A stretch of 63,597 nucleotides of DNA, taken from the NCBI GenBank assembly GCA_002433025.1, contig DJGZ01000064.1, positions 71,204-134,800 on the forward strand, read 5' to 3'. A model generated the notes under the pieces. That model was not told the origin of the DNA. It was given only the letters and a program-made list of their open reading frames with translations, and made no database searches. This document shows, in pieces, positions 50,022 through 59,585 of this stretch; position 1 is the first letter of the stretch, and the number at the start of each line of letters is the position of its first letter. Made by a program: the position numbers and the translations under genes. The DNA is from Bacteroidales bacterium UBA5833. GTDB lineage: Bacteria; Bacteroidota; Bacteroidia; Bacteroidales; Lentimicrobiaceae.

Positions 50022-51626
50022 ATGAATAAGATGAGAAGTTGGATCAGCTGGAGTAATCTGGCCATTGTGATCATAATGAGTATTATTGTAACACAGATAC
50101 TGAGTACGAAATTTTATGAGAAACCTAACAGGATTATACAGAGTGATGTAGGGAATTACTATGCATATCTTCCACTTTACTTTATATTTGATCAGCTCGA
50201 TTATCGTTTTGATGCAGTGAGTCACCCGATTGTTAAGGATTATATCTATTCCATCCCCGTTGAAAACGGTAACCATATCAATCCATACACAATGGGAATG
50301 GCAATGACTTATTCTCCTTTCTTTTTTGCAGTTCATTATCCCCTGAAGTGGATGGGCTATCCCGCAACAGGCTTTTCACAACCTTATCGTATCGCAATCA
50401 TTCTGGCATGTTTGTTTTATGTGATACTTGCCATGTTTCTGCTACGGAGGGTGCTGATCAAGATATTCAGTGACAAGGTAACGGCTGTTGCCCTTTTGGC
50501 GGTGATTTTGGCAACCAATCTGCTTTACTATATTATTTACGAGCCGGGCATGACACATGCCTTTAATTTTTCCTTTGGTGTTTACTTTTTATACCTTACC
50601 ATGAAGTGGCATGAAAGGCCTGGAATATGGAGTTCTATCGGACTTGGATTGCTGACCGGAATCATTTCGCTGATCCGGCCTACCGATGTGGTGTTTGCCC
50701 TGATTTTCATGCTTTGGAAGGTAGACTCATTCCAGGCATTGAAAAACAACGTACTGCTTTTCCTCAATAAGTGGCATCTGATCCTGGCGATAATCTTTTT
50801 TACCTTTCTGGTTTGGGTGCCACAGTTTTTATATTGGAAGCATTATACCGGCTTTTATTTTTACAATCCATATAAGGATTTGGGTTTCAGATTCTTTTTC
50901 GACAATCCTCAGATTTTTCTTTCGTTTTTCAGCTACCGGAAAGGATGGTTGTTGTACACTCCGCTAATGTTGTTGCTGCTACCCGGCTTTATTGTACTTT
51001 ATCGGAAATACCGTGCTTATTTCTGGCCTGTTTTTATTTACTTTCTCATCAACCTGTGGATCATTTCATCCTGGTGCCTCACCTGGTACGGAGGAAGCTA
51101 TGGATTACGCGCGTACATTGCATCCTACAGCATTATGGTTATTCCCCTGGCTGCTGCATTTTCAGGTATTTTCAGACGTAAGGAGATTCTGAGTCTGATT
51201 CTGGGGATTTTAATAACCGCTGTGTTTGTTGTTCACAACATGTTTCAGATCAGGCAGTATCTGTCAGGGGCCATTCATTATATATCCATGACCAAAGAGG
51301 CTTACTGGGATTCCTTTTTGCGCGAAAATCCCTCGCCCCGGCTGAAATACCTGCTATCATATCCCGATTATGAGAGTGCCAAATTGGGCAAATACCCCAC
51401 GCCTGTGATCGATCCCCTTTATACCGGGAAACTTACCAGGGAGGAGATTTTACAAAGGCTAAAACTGGATCTGCTTCAGGAGTATATAAGTGACAGCCTG
51501 AAACAGCAGGATTGGACGGCTAAAGCCGCGGAGGAGAACCTCAGCATTGAAACATACCTCGGCAAGCAGGCCGGCATCCGGATGGAAGAGCAGATCAGCG
51601 CCGGCATCATTGTTCCTAAAAACTAG
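50022..51626 (+). CDS. Polytopic membrane glycosyltransferase, GT-C type
   Basis: 534 residues with about 11 membrane helices. The first loop contains the DxxxYY-type RIIQSDVGNYYAYLP (D at about residue 42), the catalytic-acid position of GT-C enzymes of the PMT/GT39 type that use polyprenyl-phosphate sugars. The C-terminal 60 residues are soluble, acidic. First gene of a plus-strand operon with FrhB-like, toroid, GtrA and GT2 genes (spacings 7, overlap, 7, 5 bases), so probably part of envelope glycan synthesis or modification. ATG at 50022; the ATG at 50031 is an alternative. Confidence 0.75.
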   Translation: MNKMRSWISWSNLAIVIIMSIIVTQILSTKFYEKPNRIIQSDVGNYYAYLPLYFIFDQLDYRFDAVSHPIVKDYIYSIPVENGNHINPYTMGMAMTYSPFFFAVHYPLKWMGYPATGFSQPYRIAIILACLFYVILAMFLLRRVLIKIFSDKVTAVALLAVILATNLLYYIIYEPGMTHAFNFSFGVYFLYLTMKWHERPGIWSSIGLGLLTGIISLIRPTDVVFALIFMLWKVDSFQALKNNVLLFLNKWHLILAIIFFTFLVWVPQFLYWKHYTGFYFYNPYKDLGFRFFFDNPQIFLSFFSYRKGWLLYTPLMLLLLPGFIVLYRKYRAYFWPVFIYFLINLWIISSWCLTWYGGSYGLRAYIASYSIMVIPLAAAFSGIFRRKEILSLILGILITAVFVVHNMFQIRQYLSGAIHYISMTKEAYWDSFLRENPSPRLKYLLSYPDYESAKLGKYPTPVIDPLYTGKLTREEILQRLKLDLLQEYISDSLKQQDWTAKAAEENLSIETYLGKQAGIRMEEQISAGIIVPKN

Positions 51627-51633
51627 TCCGGAG

Positions 51634-52983
51634 ATGTCTGCAACAATCAAAGAATTTCTGGATCAGGTGGTGGCGGGCGGCACCTGTACCGGCTGCGGCC
51701 TCTGCGCCGGGCTGGATGCCTCGCAGAAATCCGCTATGCGCGCCACCCCCAAAGGCCCCCGCCCGGTAATCCCCGTTGACCATGAAATTCCGGAACTGAT
51801 CAGGCAGTGTTGCGCCGGTCACCGGATCGACTATCCCGGACTCTACCGGCAGCACTTTGGCAGGTTACCCGAAAGCTGGCTTACCGGAATTATCTCAGAA
51901 GTTTATACGGGATACTGTACGAATGAAACCATACGGAGAAACAGTTCGTCGGGCGGCGTGCTCACGGCAGTACTTTGTTACCTGCTAGAATCGGGCGAAA
52001 TAGATGCCGCGGTGGTGGTTACCCAGGGCATTCCGGAGCCTGAAAAAGCTTCGGTGGTGATTGCCTCAACAACTGCCGAAATTCAGGCGGCTTCCCAATC
52101 GGTGTATGTGCCGGTTTCAACCCTTGATATCCTGAACAGGCTGGATCCGCAAAAACGCTATGCCATCACCTGCCTGCCCGAACAGTCGGCGGCCCTCAGG
52201 GTTTTGCAGCAGCAGGGACATGCAAACGCGCTGAGCATCAAGTATATTCTGGGGCCATACACGGGCACCGCCATCTATCCGGCTGCCATTGAAACCTTTC
52301 AGCGCATCAACGGAGTGAAGAAAAATGATGCGGTCACTTCGCTGAAGTGGAGGGCGGGGGAGTGGCCCGGCTATCTCGAGATCATTACCCGCTCGGGCAA
52401 AGTGCTGCAATCGCCCAAGGTCTATTACAACTTCCTGATTCCTTTTTTTGTGACGAATGCCAGCCTGCAGAGCATGGATTTTGCCAATGAGTTTGCCGAT
52501 CTGGCGGTGGGCGATGCCTGGTCGCCCGAGTTTGAATCGCAGGGGCAGGGATTTTCGGTAGTGGTAAGCCGCAACGAAAAAATGACGGCCCTGCTCAGAG
52601 ATCTGCAGCAAAAAGGGATTTTGTCGCTGCGGCCGGAGCCCCTGGAAGCCGCATCTTCCATGCACGGCCATATGATCGACTTTAAAAAACGGGGCAGTTA
52701 CATCCGCAACCGTATGCGGCGTATGTTCGGCCGCAGGGCGCCGGATTTCGGATACAAACCTGCAAGCGTCGGTATGAAAAGAATCATGGTTGAATTGGTA
52801 ATTTCAGCTATATTCGTGCTGGGCAAAACCCGGCTGCTCAGGTTGATGCTTTACCTGCTGCCCGAAAGGATTATCGGACCAATTTTCAATACGCTGAGGC
52901 TTAAATGGAAGAAGGTTTCACGGAAAACCAAGCGGCAGGGGCTGGAGTCCTATGCGGTCGTAATTACGGAAAAACAACCATGA
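51634..52983 (+). CDS. FrhB-like (F420 hydrogenase beta-subunit type) Fe-S protein
   Basis: 449 residues from the ATG at 51634; the longer frame runs into the preceding gene. N-terminal cluster motif CTGCGLC (C18, C21, C24), then RNSSSGGVLTAV, LGPYTGTAIYPAA and DLAVGDAWSPE, which mark the FrhB/FpoF-like C-terminal flavin-binding domain. The protein ends in a hydrophobic helix and a basic tail (about 375-449). Homologues sit in exopolysaccharide loci and likely oxidise or reduce a sugar intermediate with FAD; use of F420 is not implied. Four-base overlap (ATGA) with the next gene. Confidence 0.78.
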   Translation: MSATIKEFLDQVVAGGTCTGCGLCAGLDASQKSAMRATPKGPRPVIPVDHEIPELIRQCCAGHRIDYPGLYRQHFGRLPESWLTGIISEVYTGYCTNETIRRNSSSGGVLTAVLCYLLESGEIDAAVVVTQGIPEPEKASVVIASTTAEIQAASQSVYVPVSTLDILNRLDPQKRYAITCLPEQSAALRVLQQQGHANALSIKYILGPYTGTAIYPAAIETFQRINGVKKNDAVTSLKWRAGEWPGYLEIITRSGKVLQSPKVYYNFLIPFFVTNASLQSMDFANEFADLAVGDAWSPEFESQGQGFSVVVSRNEKMTALLRDLQQKGILSLRPEPLEAASSMHGHMIDFKKRGSYIRNRMRRMFGRRAPDFGYKPASVGMKRIMVELVISAIFVLGKTRLLRLMLYLLPERIIGPIFNTLRLKWKKVSRKTKRQGLESYAVVITEKQP

Positions 52984-54566
52984 TCGATTTTAACCCACTG
53001 ATTGGAAGGATATACCCACGGATTCTCACGCAACTGAACCGCGATCCCCACACGGAGCACTACGGCAGTTTCGACCGCAACTGGTGGCATTATAAGATCA
53101 GGGATTTTTCTTCCATCATCCTGCAGCAGGGAGGTTTCTTTCTGGCGATGGCGGCGCAACTGCCCGCTTACCGTGAGGTATCGGACCAACTGAAAGAGTA
53201 CGCCCGTGCTTCCGCCGGCTTCTGGGCCGCGAGGGCTGGCCGCAGGGGCGCTTTCGAGGAGTATTACCCGTGGGAGGACGGTTATCCGCCGCTTGCTTTC
53301 TCCACCCTGGCCGTTTCCGGGATAATTTTATCGCTGAAGCCGGATACCGCTCCGTTCCGCAACGCACTGAAGAAGGCCGCCCGCAAGCTGCAGCAGCGGT
53401 TCGAGGCAAAAGCAGCCAACCAGCAGATTGCCGGACTTGCTGCACTGGCTGCGCTCAGGAAAATTGATCCTGATCTTGTTGATAAGAATACATTTGAGCG
53501 CCTGACGAAACAGACCCTTGCCCTGCAGTCGGACGAAGGCTGGTTTACCGAATACGACGGACCTGACCTCGGCTACCTTTCCGTTTCGCTCGACTGCCTC
53601 TGGGATCTTTACGATTATACCGGCGACCGGCGTTTTGCGGATTCAGCAACAAATGCTTTCAGGTTTCTGGCCATCCTGGTCATCCACAATCAGGGGTCCA
53701 TCGGCATGCACAATGCCCGGAATACCGATTATATCGTGCCTTATGGCATCAGCCGTTTTCTGACTGCGGAAAATCCGGAGGACGCCCTCCTCGCCCGTCA
53801 GGTAATGGAAGCGCTGTATGCAGATACGGAAGGCCCCGGCCATTTCTTTCAGGCGGTTGACGACCGTTACTGGAGCCACTACATCGGACATTCGGTGGTG
53901 CGGGCGCAACTGCAGCTCGACCGCGCCGGACTGAAAGATCCGGTAGCTCCCGCAAGGCCTTCAGCGGATGTGCTGTTCCCGGAGTGCGGAACTGCCCTTC
54001 AAACCGTGGATGGTCACCGGATTATGGTCAGCTGCCTCAAGGGTGGTATCCTGAGTATCCGCAAAGGAGAAAAATACCTGAATGACTTTGGCTGGATCAT
54101 CTTCGACGGAAAGAAACAGTTTGTAACCCACTGGTGGAGCCTATCCAACCGCTTTTCAGGCGCTCCCGGAACGTTGGAAATATCGGGAAACCCGGTGTTG
54201 TTCAAAGAAAATACCAGCACCCCGCTGAAACATTTCGTCCTGAGGGTGGTAAGCTTCTTTTCGGGGCATAAAATCATCTCCATCCTGAAGGATCTGCTGA
54301 TTTTCAGAAAAAGTGACCCCAGGTACAGTTTTATCAGAAAAGTGCAGGTAATGCCTGACAGCGTGATTATTACAGATGCAATTTCGGGTCTGAAAGGCGG
54401 TGAAAAAATCGTGAAGGCGCCCCGCTTCTCCAAACGCCATGTGGCCAGCGCCGATTCATTCCACCGCGAAGATATTGAAATGTTCAGGGGGTACGAATCC
54501 CGTACGGAAATCAATCACAATCAGGGAGTATTTAACGCTATTACCGTTATTAATCTCGTGACTTAA
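52980..54566 (+). CDS. Alpha/alpha-toroid plus beta-sandwich protein, heparinase-like architecture
   Basis: 528 residues from the ATG at 52980, overlapping the FrhB-like stop (ATGA). The first 330 residues are helical with repeats such as GFFLAMAAQLP, DLGYLSVSLDCLWDLYDYTGD and IGHSVVRAQLQLDRAG, which resemble an (alpha/alpha)6 toroid. The rest is beta-rich (GGILSIRKGEKYLNDFGWIIFDG) and recalls the heparinase II/III C-terminal sheet. No signal peptide seen. A polysaccharide-active enzyme or glycan-epimerase partner is a fair guess; family not identified with certainty. Confidence 0.6.
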   Translation: MIDFNPLIGRIYPRILTQLNRDPHTEHYGSFDRNWWHYKIRDFSSIILQQGGFFLAMAAQLPAYREVSDQLKEYARASAGFWAARAGRRGAFEEYYPWEDGYPPLAFSTLAVSGIILSLKPDTAPFRNALKKAARKLQQRFEAKAANQQIAGLAALAALRKIDPDLVDKNTFERLTKQTLALQSDEGWFTEYDGPDLGYLSVSLDCLWDLYDYTGDRRFADSATNAFRFLAILVIHNQGSIGMHNARNTDYIVPYGISRFLTAENPEDALLARQVMEALYADTEGPGHFFQAVDDRYWSHYIGHSVVRAQLQLDRAGLKDPVAPARPSADVLFPECGTALQTVDGHRIMVSCLKGGILSIRKGEKYLNDFGWIIFDGKKQFVTHWWSLSNRFSGAPGTLEISGNPVLFKENTSTPLKHFVLRVVSFFSGHKIISILKDLLIFRKSDPRYSFIRKVQVMPDSVIITDAISGLKGGEKIVKAPRFSKRHVASADSFHREDIEMFRGYESRTEINHNQGVFNAITVINLVT

Positions 54567-54573
54567 GTTCATT

Positions 54574-54984
54574 ATGGGGAAAATCAGGCTTTCTGACAGA
54601 TTCCGAAACCTGCTGGTGCAGCTGATCAAGTTTGGCATGGCCGGGCTGCCTTCCTTTCTGGTGGCCATCCCGCTCAACTGGCTGCTGGTGGAACAGGCCG
54701 GACTTTCGAAACCGGTGGCGTACATGATTACCATGTTTTTTCAGGTGACCGTAAATTTTATCCTGCTGAGGATTTTTGTCTTTAAAGGCAGCAGTGAAGA
54801 AGCGGTTATCAAAACCTATTTCAAATTCCTATGGGGGATTGCCTTTTTCAGGTTGCTCGACTGGGGCTTGTACACAGTTCTTGTGGAGCACACCAAAATA
54901 TATTACCTGCTCGTTCAGATTGGAAATGTTGTTATATTTTCGCTGGCGAAGTTTTTCTACAGTAAAAAAATCATGGAGAAGTAG
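54574..54984 (+). CDS. GtrA-family membrane protein
   Basis: 136 residues with four predicted membrane helices. The first helix region LIKFGMAGLPSFLVAIPLNWLLVE and the third VTVNFILLRIFVF are typical for GtrA (PF04138), which flips or stabilises bactoprenol-linked glucose or related sugars. Located seven bases after the toroid gene and five bases before the GT2 gene. Confidence 0.85.
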   Translation: MGKIRLSDRFRNLLVQLIKFGMAGLPSFLVAIPLNWLLVEQAGLSKPVAYMITMFFQVTVNFILLRIFVFKGSSEEAVIKTYFKFLWGIAFFRLLDWGLYTVLVEHTKIYYLLVQIGNVVIFSLAKFFYSKKIMEK

Positions 54985-54989
54985 CCGTT

Positions 54990-55946
54990 ATGAAACTCAT
55001 CATACAAATACCCTGCTTTAATGAGGCGAAAACCCTGCCCGGCGTAATCCGCGACCTGCCCCGCTCACTGCCCGGCATAAGTGAGATCGAATACCTGGTG
55101 ATTGACGACGGCAGTTCCGACAACACGGTGGCGGTGGCCCACGAACTGAAGGTGCACCATGTGCTGCAGCTGGGCAGCAACCGCGGACTGGCATTCGCTT
55201 TTTCGCAGGGGATCCGCTATGCCCTGGATCAGGGGGCGGATATCGTGGTGAACACCGATGGCGACAATCAGTATGCAGGAGAGGACATCGGACTGCTGGT
55301 GCAGCCTGTTGCAGAGGGCAAGGCCGACATTGTGGTGGGATGCCGTCCCATCAAAGCGCACAAGGAGTTCAGCCCGGTGAAGAAGCTTCTTCAACTTATG
55401 GGCAGCTGGATTATGCGCAAGATCTCGAAAACGGATGTAAAAGACGCTCCTTCAGGCTTCAGGGCCTTTTCGCGTGAAGCCTGCCTGAGGATGTTCATTT
55501 ACTCCCGGTTTTCATACACCATGGAGACGCTGATACAGGCCGGGAATTCCAACCTCAGGGTGCAGTCGGTAGATATCAGGGTCAACCCCAAAACCCGGGA
55601 GTCGAGGCTTTTCAGGAATATCTTCGAACATATCTACAAATCGGCCGATACCATTATCCGGATGTTTATCCTATACCGCCCCGGGCGCTTCTTCCTCTGG
55701 ATAGGCACCATTTTCAACCTTGCCGCCGCCGTGCTGGGCGGCCGGTTTATCTACCTGCTGTGGATTACCGATCACCCCGACAAAAGCCGCACCTACATCC
55801 CCTCCCTTATCCTGCTGGCCATCCTGGCTTTCTGGGGCGTGATGTCCTATATGATCGGCATACTGGGCGAACTGCTGAAATTCATCCGGAAACAAAACGA
55901 GGAAATCCTGGCCAACCAGCGGAGGGATAAGGCCGGGAAAATCTGA
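54990..55946 (+). CDS. Family 2 glycosyltransferase, DPM1/GtrB-like
   Basis: 318 residues. GT-A fold with IPCFNEAKTLPGVI (about 6-19), VIDDGSSDNT (about 33-42) and NTDGDNQY (DxD-type, about 89-96), and two C-terminal membrane helices (about 228-250 and 265-290). Likely makes a polyprenyl-phosphate sugar (like GtrB or dolichol-phosphate mannosyltransferase) that the GT-C enzyme at 50022 and GtrA need; together they form a donor-flip-transfer set. Confidence 0.9.
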   Translation: MKLIIQIPCFNEAKTLPGVIRDLPRSLPGISEIEYLVIDDGSSDNTVAVAHELKVHHVLQLGSNRGLAFAFSQGIRYALDQGADIVVNTDGDNQYAGEDIGLLVQPVAEGKADIVVGCRPIKAHKEFSPVKKLLQLMGSWIMRKISKTDVKDAPSGFRAFSREACLRMFIYSRFSYTMETLIQAGNSNLRVQSVDIRVNPKTRESRLFRNIFEHIYKSADTIIRMFILYRPGRFFLWIGTIFNLAAAVLGGRFIYLLWITDHPDKSRTYIPSLILLAILAFWGVMSYMIGILGELLKFIRKQNEEILANQRRDKAGKI

Positions 55947-56026
55947 ATTGGCTGCCGGAGAATGGCCGGACGGCTTTTCCGGCGTTTTAAGGATGGTTAA
56001 ATTTATTACCTCAAATTTCAAATCCT

Positions 56027-56500
56027 ATGCTGAACACAGAACAACCCGATAAAGACATGGTCCTGAAGAAGCTTCTGGGCCTGTTCGAGCGCGCGCTGAT
56101 CTACCTGCTCATCATCATGATGGTGGGGGTACTGGTACTGGCGGCTGTTGAACTGGGATATTATCTGGTGAATAATATCATTAATTCGGATTTTATGCTG
56201 ATCGACCTGGATGCTCTGATGGACCTGTTCGGTCTTTTCCTCCTGGTCCTGATCGGCATTGAACTGCTCGATACCATTAAGATTTACCTGCGCGACAATG
56301 TCGTGCACGTGGAAGTGGTGGTACTGGTGGCCATCATTGCCCTGGCCCGTAAGGTGGTAGTTCTCAAAGTTGAAGAGCTTTCCGGCGATCTGATCCTTGG
56401 CATTGCCGGGCTGATAGTTGCCCTGGGCGTCACCTATTACCTGATTAAAAAGTCGGGTTTGATGGCTTGCAGAATGAATGAAAAAAACCGGGATGAATAA
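56027..56500 (+). CDS. PsiE-like small membrane protein
   Basis: 157 residues, four predicted membrane helices (about 25-45, 63-85, 100-118, 125-145). Matches the phosphate-starvation-inducible PsiE family in size and layout, with the conserved DALMDLFGLFLLVLIGIELLDTI and RDNVVHVEVVV segments. Function unknown. Ends just before the convergent T9SS gene. Confidence 0.75.
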   Translation: MLNTEQPDKDMVLKKLLGLFERALIYLLIIMMVGVLVLAAVELGYYLVNNIINSDFMLIDLDALMDLFGLFLLVLIGIELLDTIKIYLRDNVVHVEVVVLVAIIALARKVVVLKVEELSGDLILGIAGLIVALGVTYYLIKKSGLMACRMNEKNRDE

Positions 56501-56595
56501 GCCCCGGTAAAAACCGGACACAAGCACCTGTGCCTTTCCGGAAGGGGAAAGTGAACCATGCATTCCGCACGCTGGCCCCGAAAGGCCTTGCCCGA

Positions 56596-57537
56596 TTACT
56601 GCAGAATCAGTTTTTCAGTCCAAAATGCGTTCTTCCCGTAAAAATGCAGGAAGTACATACCGCTTTTCAGGTCGTGCGTGCTGATTTGCTCCGATGTCTG
56701 GCGGAGGATTCCTGATTTCACCTCTTTCCCGGATGCATCTGCGATTTTGTAGGTGTCGAACCGGTTGAGGTCTCCTGCTGTACAGGTAATCTGCACAAAG
56801 CCAGTGGCCGGATTGGGACTGATGCGGAAGCCCGGTGCTGATTCAATATTCCGGGAGGATACCTGTGTGCCGGCGCAGTCGGGTAGCAGCGTGAATCCGA
56901 GCTGGCCCTGATTGTTAAGCACACCCCGCCAGCAATTGCCGTCGGGCGATTTCATGATGATGCCGCGGTTGATGTCCTCAATAAAAATATCACCGTCTTT
57001 CACCTGAAGTTTCGCTACGGGTTCGCCGCTGCCAATACCAACATTGCCGCTATTGCTCAGGAATAGGTTGAAATTGATCCGCTCGTCGGTGAGTTGCGAA
57101 ACCGGATTGAAGAAATTCAGCCCGCCGGGGCTGAAAACATTGTCATATTCAATGCCCCATTTGCCGTGCCTGTGTGTATTGGTGACATTATCCGAGAACA
57201 GGATCGCCCCGTTTTTTGAGGTGGGATTAAAAGCGGGCGAATAACTCTGATTGAAACTTTTGCAAAGCAGGATATTTCCACCCTGCAACTGAAGTTTCTG
57301 CACAGGCATTCCGGGATCATATATATTGCCAAGCTGAACCTGAAATGCAGAAAGCGTCAAATATCCTGTTACATAATTGGTGCCGTTGTATTGTTCTATC
57401 CTGGGAATATATTTCATAAAATCGCTGGTTGTGCCGGATGGATTCAATACAAACCCGTTCAGCTGCGCGAAGCCCGGGAGGCTTAAAAACATAACTAATG
57501 CGAGGATAAACCCTGCTTTCTGAAATTTTGATTTCAT
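56596..57537 (-). CDS. T9SS-exported protein with short phage-tail-like repeats
   Basis: 313 residues. Signal peptide about 1-25 ending PGFAQ. The middle carries beta-rich tail-fibre-like repeats such as SNSGNVGIGSGEPVAKLQV (about 160-178) and KDGDIFIEDINRGIIMKSPDG, and the C-terminal 75 residues form a type A T9SS sorting domain (FRISPNPATGFVQITC to WTEKLILQ). Likely a surface or secreted beta-helix protein; no enzyme motif. Divergent from pdxJ across a 421-base region. Confidence 0.82.
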   Translation of the reverse strand: MKSKFQKAGFILALVMFLSLPGFAQLNGFVLNPSGTTSDFMKYIPRIEQYNGTNYVTGYLTLSAFQVQLGNIYDPGMPVQKLQLQGGNILLCKSFNQSYSPAFNPTSKNGAILFSDNVTNTHRHGKWGIEYDNVFSPGGLNFFNPVSQLTDERINFNLFLSNSGNVGIGSGEPVAKLQVKDGDIFIEDINRGIIMKSPDGNCWRGVLNNQGQLGFTLLPDCAGTQVSSRNIESAPGFRISPNPATGFVQITCTAGDLNRFDTYKIADASGKEVKSGILRQTSEQISTHDLKSGMYFLHFYGKNAFWTEKLILQ

Positions 57538-57958
57538 GATTTGATAATTTAGTGATAAGATTATTTGGTGTTCTGTGTAACGTGTTGATTGACAATTTTA
57601 ATATACTTGATGCTTGTCGGTTTGTGATGAATTTCCCTTTGATTCCGCTCAGCGCATTTCAACGCCTGATCCGGAGACGGTCTGTATTTATTGAAAAATG
57701 TAATCTGTTTCAATTAATCCTGCTGCGTAACCATTGCGTACAGCTCGATTCGGGTCTTTTTTAACTGATGTTTTATGGGCGCTCAATTATAATGGTTAAA
57801 AGCAGATGATTCATGCATGAATATCATTTACAAATATTGCAAAAATTCTTTTTCAACCAACAAGCAGTTTTTTAATTTTTACGGGAGTTTTGCTCAGGCC
57901 TTTTCATCCGGTTGTCTTATCCGTTTATCCTTACCTTTGCAGTTCAAAGATTTGAATT
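57538..57958. other. 421-base region between the T9SS gene and pdxJ
   Basis: No gene seen. It holds the pdxJ promoter (57912-57939). A TTGACA-like hexamer occurs near 57588, but it is not accompanied by a Bacteroidota -7 element. The rest is A/T-rich. Confidence 0.5.
57912..57939 (+). promoter_or_regulatory. Promoter of pdxJ
   Basis: -33 TTG (57912-57914), 17-base spacer, -7 TACCTTTG (57932-57939), 20 bases before the ATG at 57959. Confidence 0.65.
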
Positions 57959-58687
57959 ATGACCAAGCTAAGTGTAAATATCAATAAAATTGCCACTTTG
58001 CGCAATGCCCGCGGGGGGAATCTGCCGGATGTGCTGAAGGCAGCCATGGACTGTGAACGCTTCGGCGCGCAGGGAATTACCGTGCATCCCCGGCCCGACG
58101 AGCGCCATATCCGCTATCAGGATGCGCGCGAACTGAAACCTTTGGTAAAAACAGAGTTCAACATCGAAGGTAACCCGGAGCCGCGTTTCATCGACCTGGT
58201 GCTTGAGGTAAAGCCGCATCAGGTGACGCTGGTGCCCGACGCCCACGATGCAATTACATCAAATCAGGGTTGGGATACCATCAGATACCGCAACCATCTC
58301 ACGGATATCGTCCGGACTTTTCATCAGCACGGCATCCGCACTTCCATCTTTGTGGATCCTGATCCGCGCATGGCCGAAGCCGCCGCCTATACCGGCACCG
58401 ACCGTGTGGAGCTTTACACCGAGGCTTACGCCGCCGGCTACCTGAAAAACCGTGAAGCCGCCATCGCGCCTTTTGCCGCGGCCGCCGAAGCCGCCACCAA
58501 AGCGGGCCTCGGGCTGAATGCCGGGCACGACCTGAACCTCGATAACCTCCGGTATTTTGTGCAGACCATTCCGGGCATCCTCGAAGTATCCATCGGTCAC
58601 GCCCTGATCGCCGACGCGTTATACTTCGGACTGGAAACCACCATACAGCTTTACCTGCGCGAGCTGAAGCCCTGGCTTCCGGTGTAA
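57959..58687 (+). CDS. pdxJ: Pyridoxine 5'-phosphate synthase
   Basis: 242 residues, TIM barrel. Condenses 1-deoxyxylulose 5-phosphate with 3-amino-2-oxopropyl phosphate in the DXP-dependent vitamin B6 route. Recognised by SVNINKIATLRNARGG, TVHPRPDERHIR (about 41-52), EFNIEGNP and LGLNAGHDLNLDNL near the C-terminus, and the phosphate-binding VSIGHALIADAL. Full length. The alpha/beta hydrolase gene follows after 29 bases, likely in the same transcript. Confidence 0.96.
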   Translation: MTKLSVNINKIATLRNARGGNLPDVLKAAMDCERFGAQGITVHPRPDERHIRYQDARELKPLVKTEFNIEGNPEPRFIDLVLEVKPHQVTLVPDAHDAITSNQGWDTIRYRNHLTDIVRTFHQHGIRTSIFVDPDPRMAEAAAYTGTDRVELYTEAYAAGYLKNREAAIAPFAAAAEAATKAGLGLNAGHDLNLDNLRYFVQTIPGILEVSIGHALIADALYFGLETTIQLYLRELKPWLPV

Positions 58688-58716
58688 GTTCAATATAAGT
58701 TCAATCACTTCCTTTT

Positions 58717-59514
58717 ATGAAACTCTTTTACCGCCATTACGGAGAGGGACAGCCGCTGATTATACTTCACGGCATTTTCGGGATTTCCGACAACTGGGTG
58801 ACCCTGGGGAAACGGCTTGCCGAAAAGTTCTCGGTGTATATTCCCGATCAGCGCAACCACGGGCAGTCGCCCCACAGCGTAACGTTTAACTACTTCGCCC
58901 TGGCCGACGACCTGCATGAATTCATCCGGGAGCACAAACTGGAAAAGCCCATGATCATCGGGCACTCCATGGGTGGCAAGGTGGCTATGACCTTCGCGCT
59001 GGAGCATCCCGAAATGGTTGATAAACTGGTGGTGGTCGACATCAGTCCGCGCAAATATCCCGGGCGCAATGTACATTTCGACATGATCAGCGCCATGATG
59101 GCAGTGAACTTTGAGGCGGTACACTCCCGGGAGGAGGTGGAGCAGCTGCTCGAAACCAGTATCCCCAACAAACGCATCCGCTTGTTTGTGATGAAAAACC
59201 TTTACCGCAAGACCCGGACCACTTTCGACTGGCGGCTGAACCTGGAAGCGCTGAGCGCGAATATGGATTTTGTGTTCGACGGGGTGGAGAGCTCTGACGT
59301 GTACGAAGGACCGGCCCTGTTTATCCGCGGAGGGCGCTCGGATTACATCAGCGATGCGGATGCTCCTTTAATAAAAAAACTTTTTCCACGGGCTGAGATT
59401 CAGACCATCAAAAAGGCCTCCCACTGGGTGCATGCCGATGCCCCTGCTGAACTCTGCAGGCTTTTCAGCCTTTTTCTCGGGAAAGAATGTGTAGCCCCGG
59501 GTGTTGAAGATTAA
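58717..59514 (+). CDS. Alpha/beta hydrolase, YbfF-like
   Basis: 265 residues. Catalytic triad: S84 in GHSMGG, Asp in RGGRSDYISDAD (about 212), His in ASHWVHADAP (about 237). Oxyanion-hole segment LHGIFGISDNW. Typical size for acyl-CoA or carboxyl esterases of the YbfF branch; substrate unknown. Followed by a bidirectional terminator. Confidence 0.88.
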   Translation: MKLFYRHYGEGQPLIILHGIFGISDNWVTLGKRLAEKFSVYIPDQRNHGQSPHSVTFNYFALADDLHEFIREHKLEKPMIIGHSMGGKVAMTFALEHPEMVDKLVVVDISPRKYPGRNVHFDMISAMMAVNFEAVHSREEVEQLLETSIPNKRIRLFVMKNLYRKTRTTFDWRLNLEALSANMDFVFDGVESSDVYEGPALFIRGGRSDYISDADAPLIKKLFPRAEIQTIKKASHWVHADAPAELCRLFSLFLGKECVAPGVED

Positions 59515-59551
59515 AAAAGCCGGATGCTTACACCCGGCTTCACCACTTTTT
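59513..59551. terminator. Bidirectional terminator between hydrolase and LiaF-like gene
   Basis: AAAAAAGCCGG (59513-59523) pairs with CCGGCTT (59534-59540). On the minus strand the hairpin is followed by a long T-run, so it is a strong terminator there; weaker on the plus strand. Confidence 0.65.
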
Positions 59552-59585
59552 TCCGTCTGTCATCAGATTTACTGCATCATCCGGC

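Noticed and set aside
51634..52983. F420-dependent metabolism
   Set aside because: FrhB-like proteins also occur in glycan loci of organisms without F420, and no F420 synthesis genes are in the window.
57552..57764. Small open frame between the T9SS gene and pdxJ
   Set aside because: No promoter element, no conserved motif and A/T-rich sequence; not supported as a gene.
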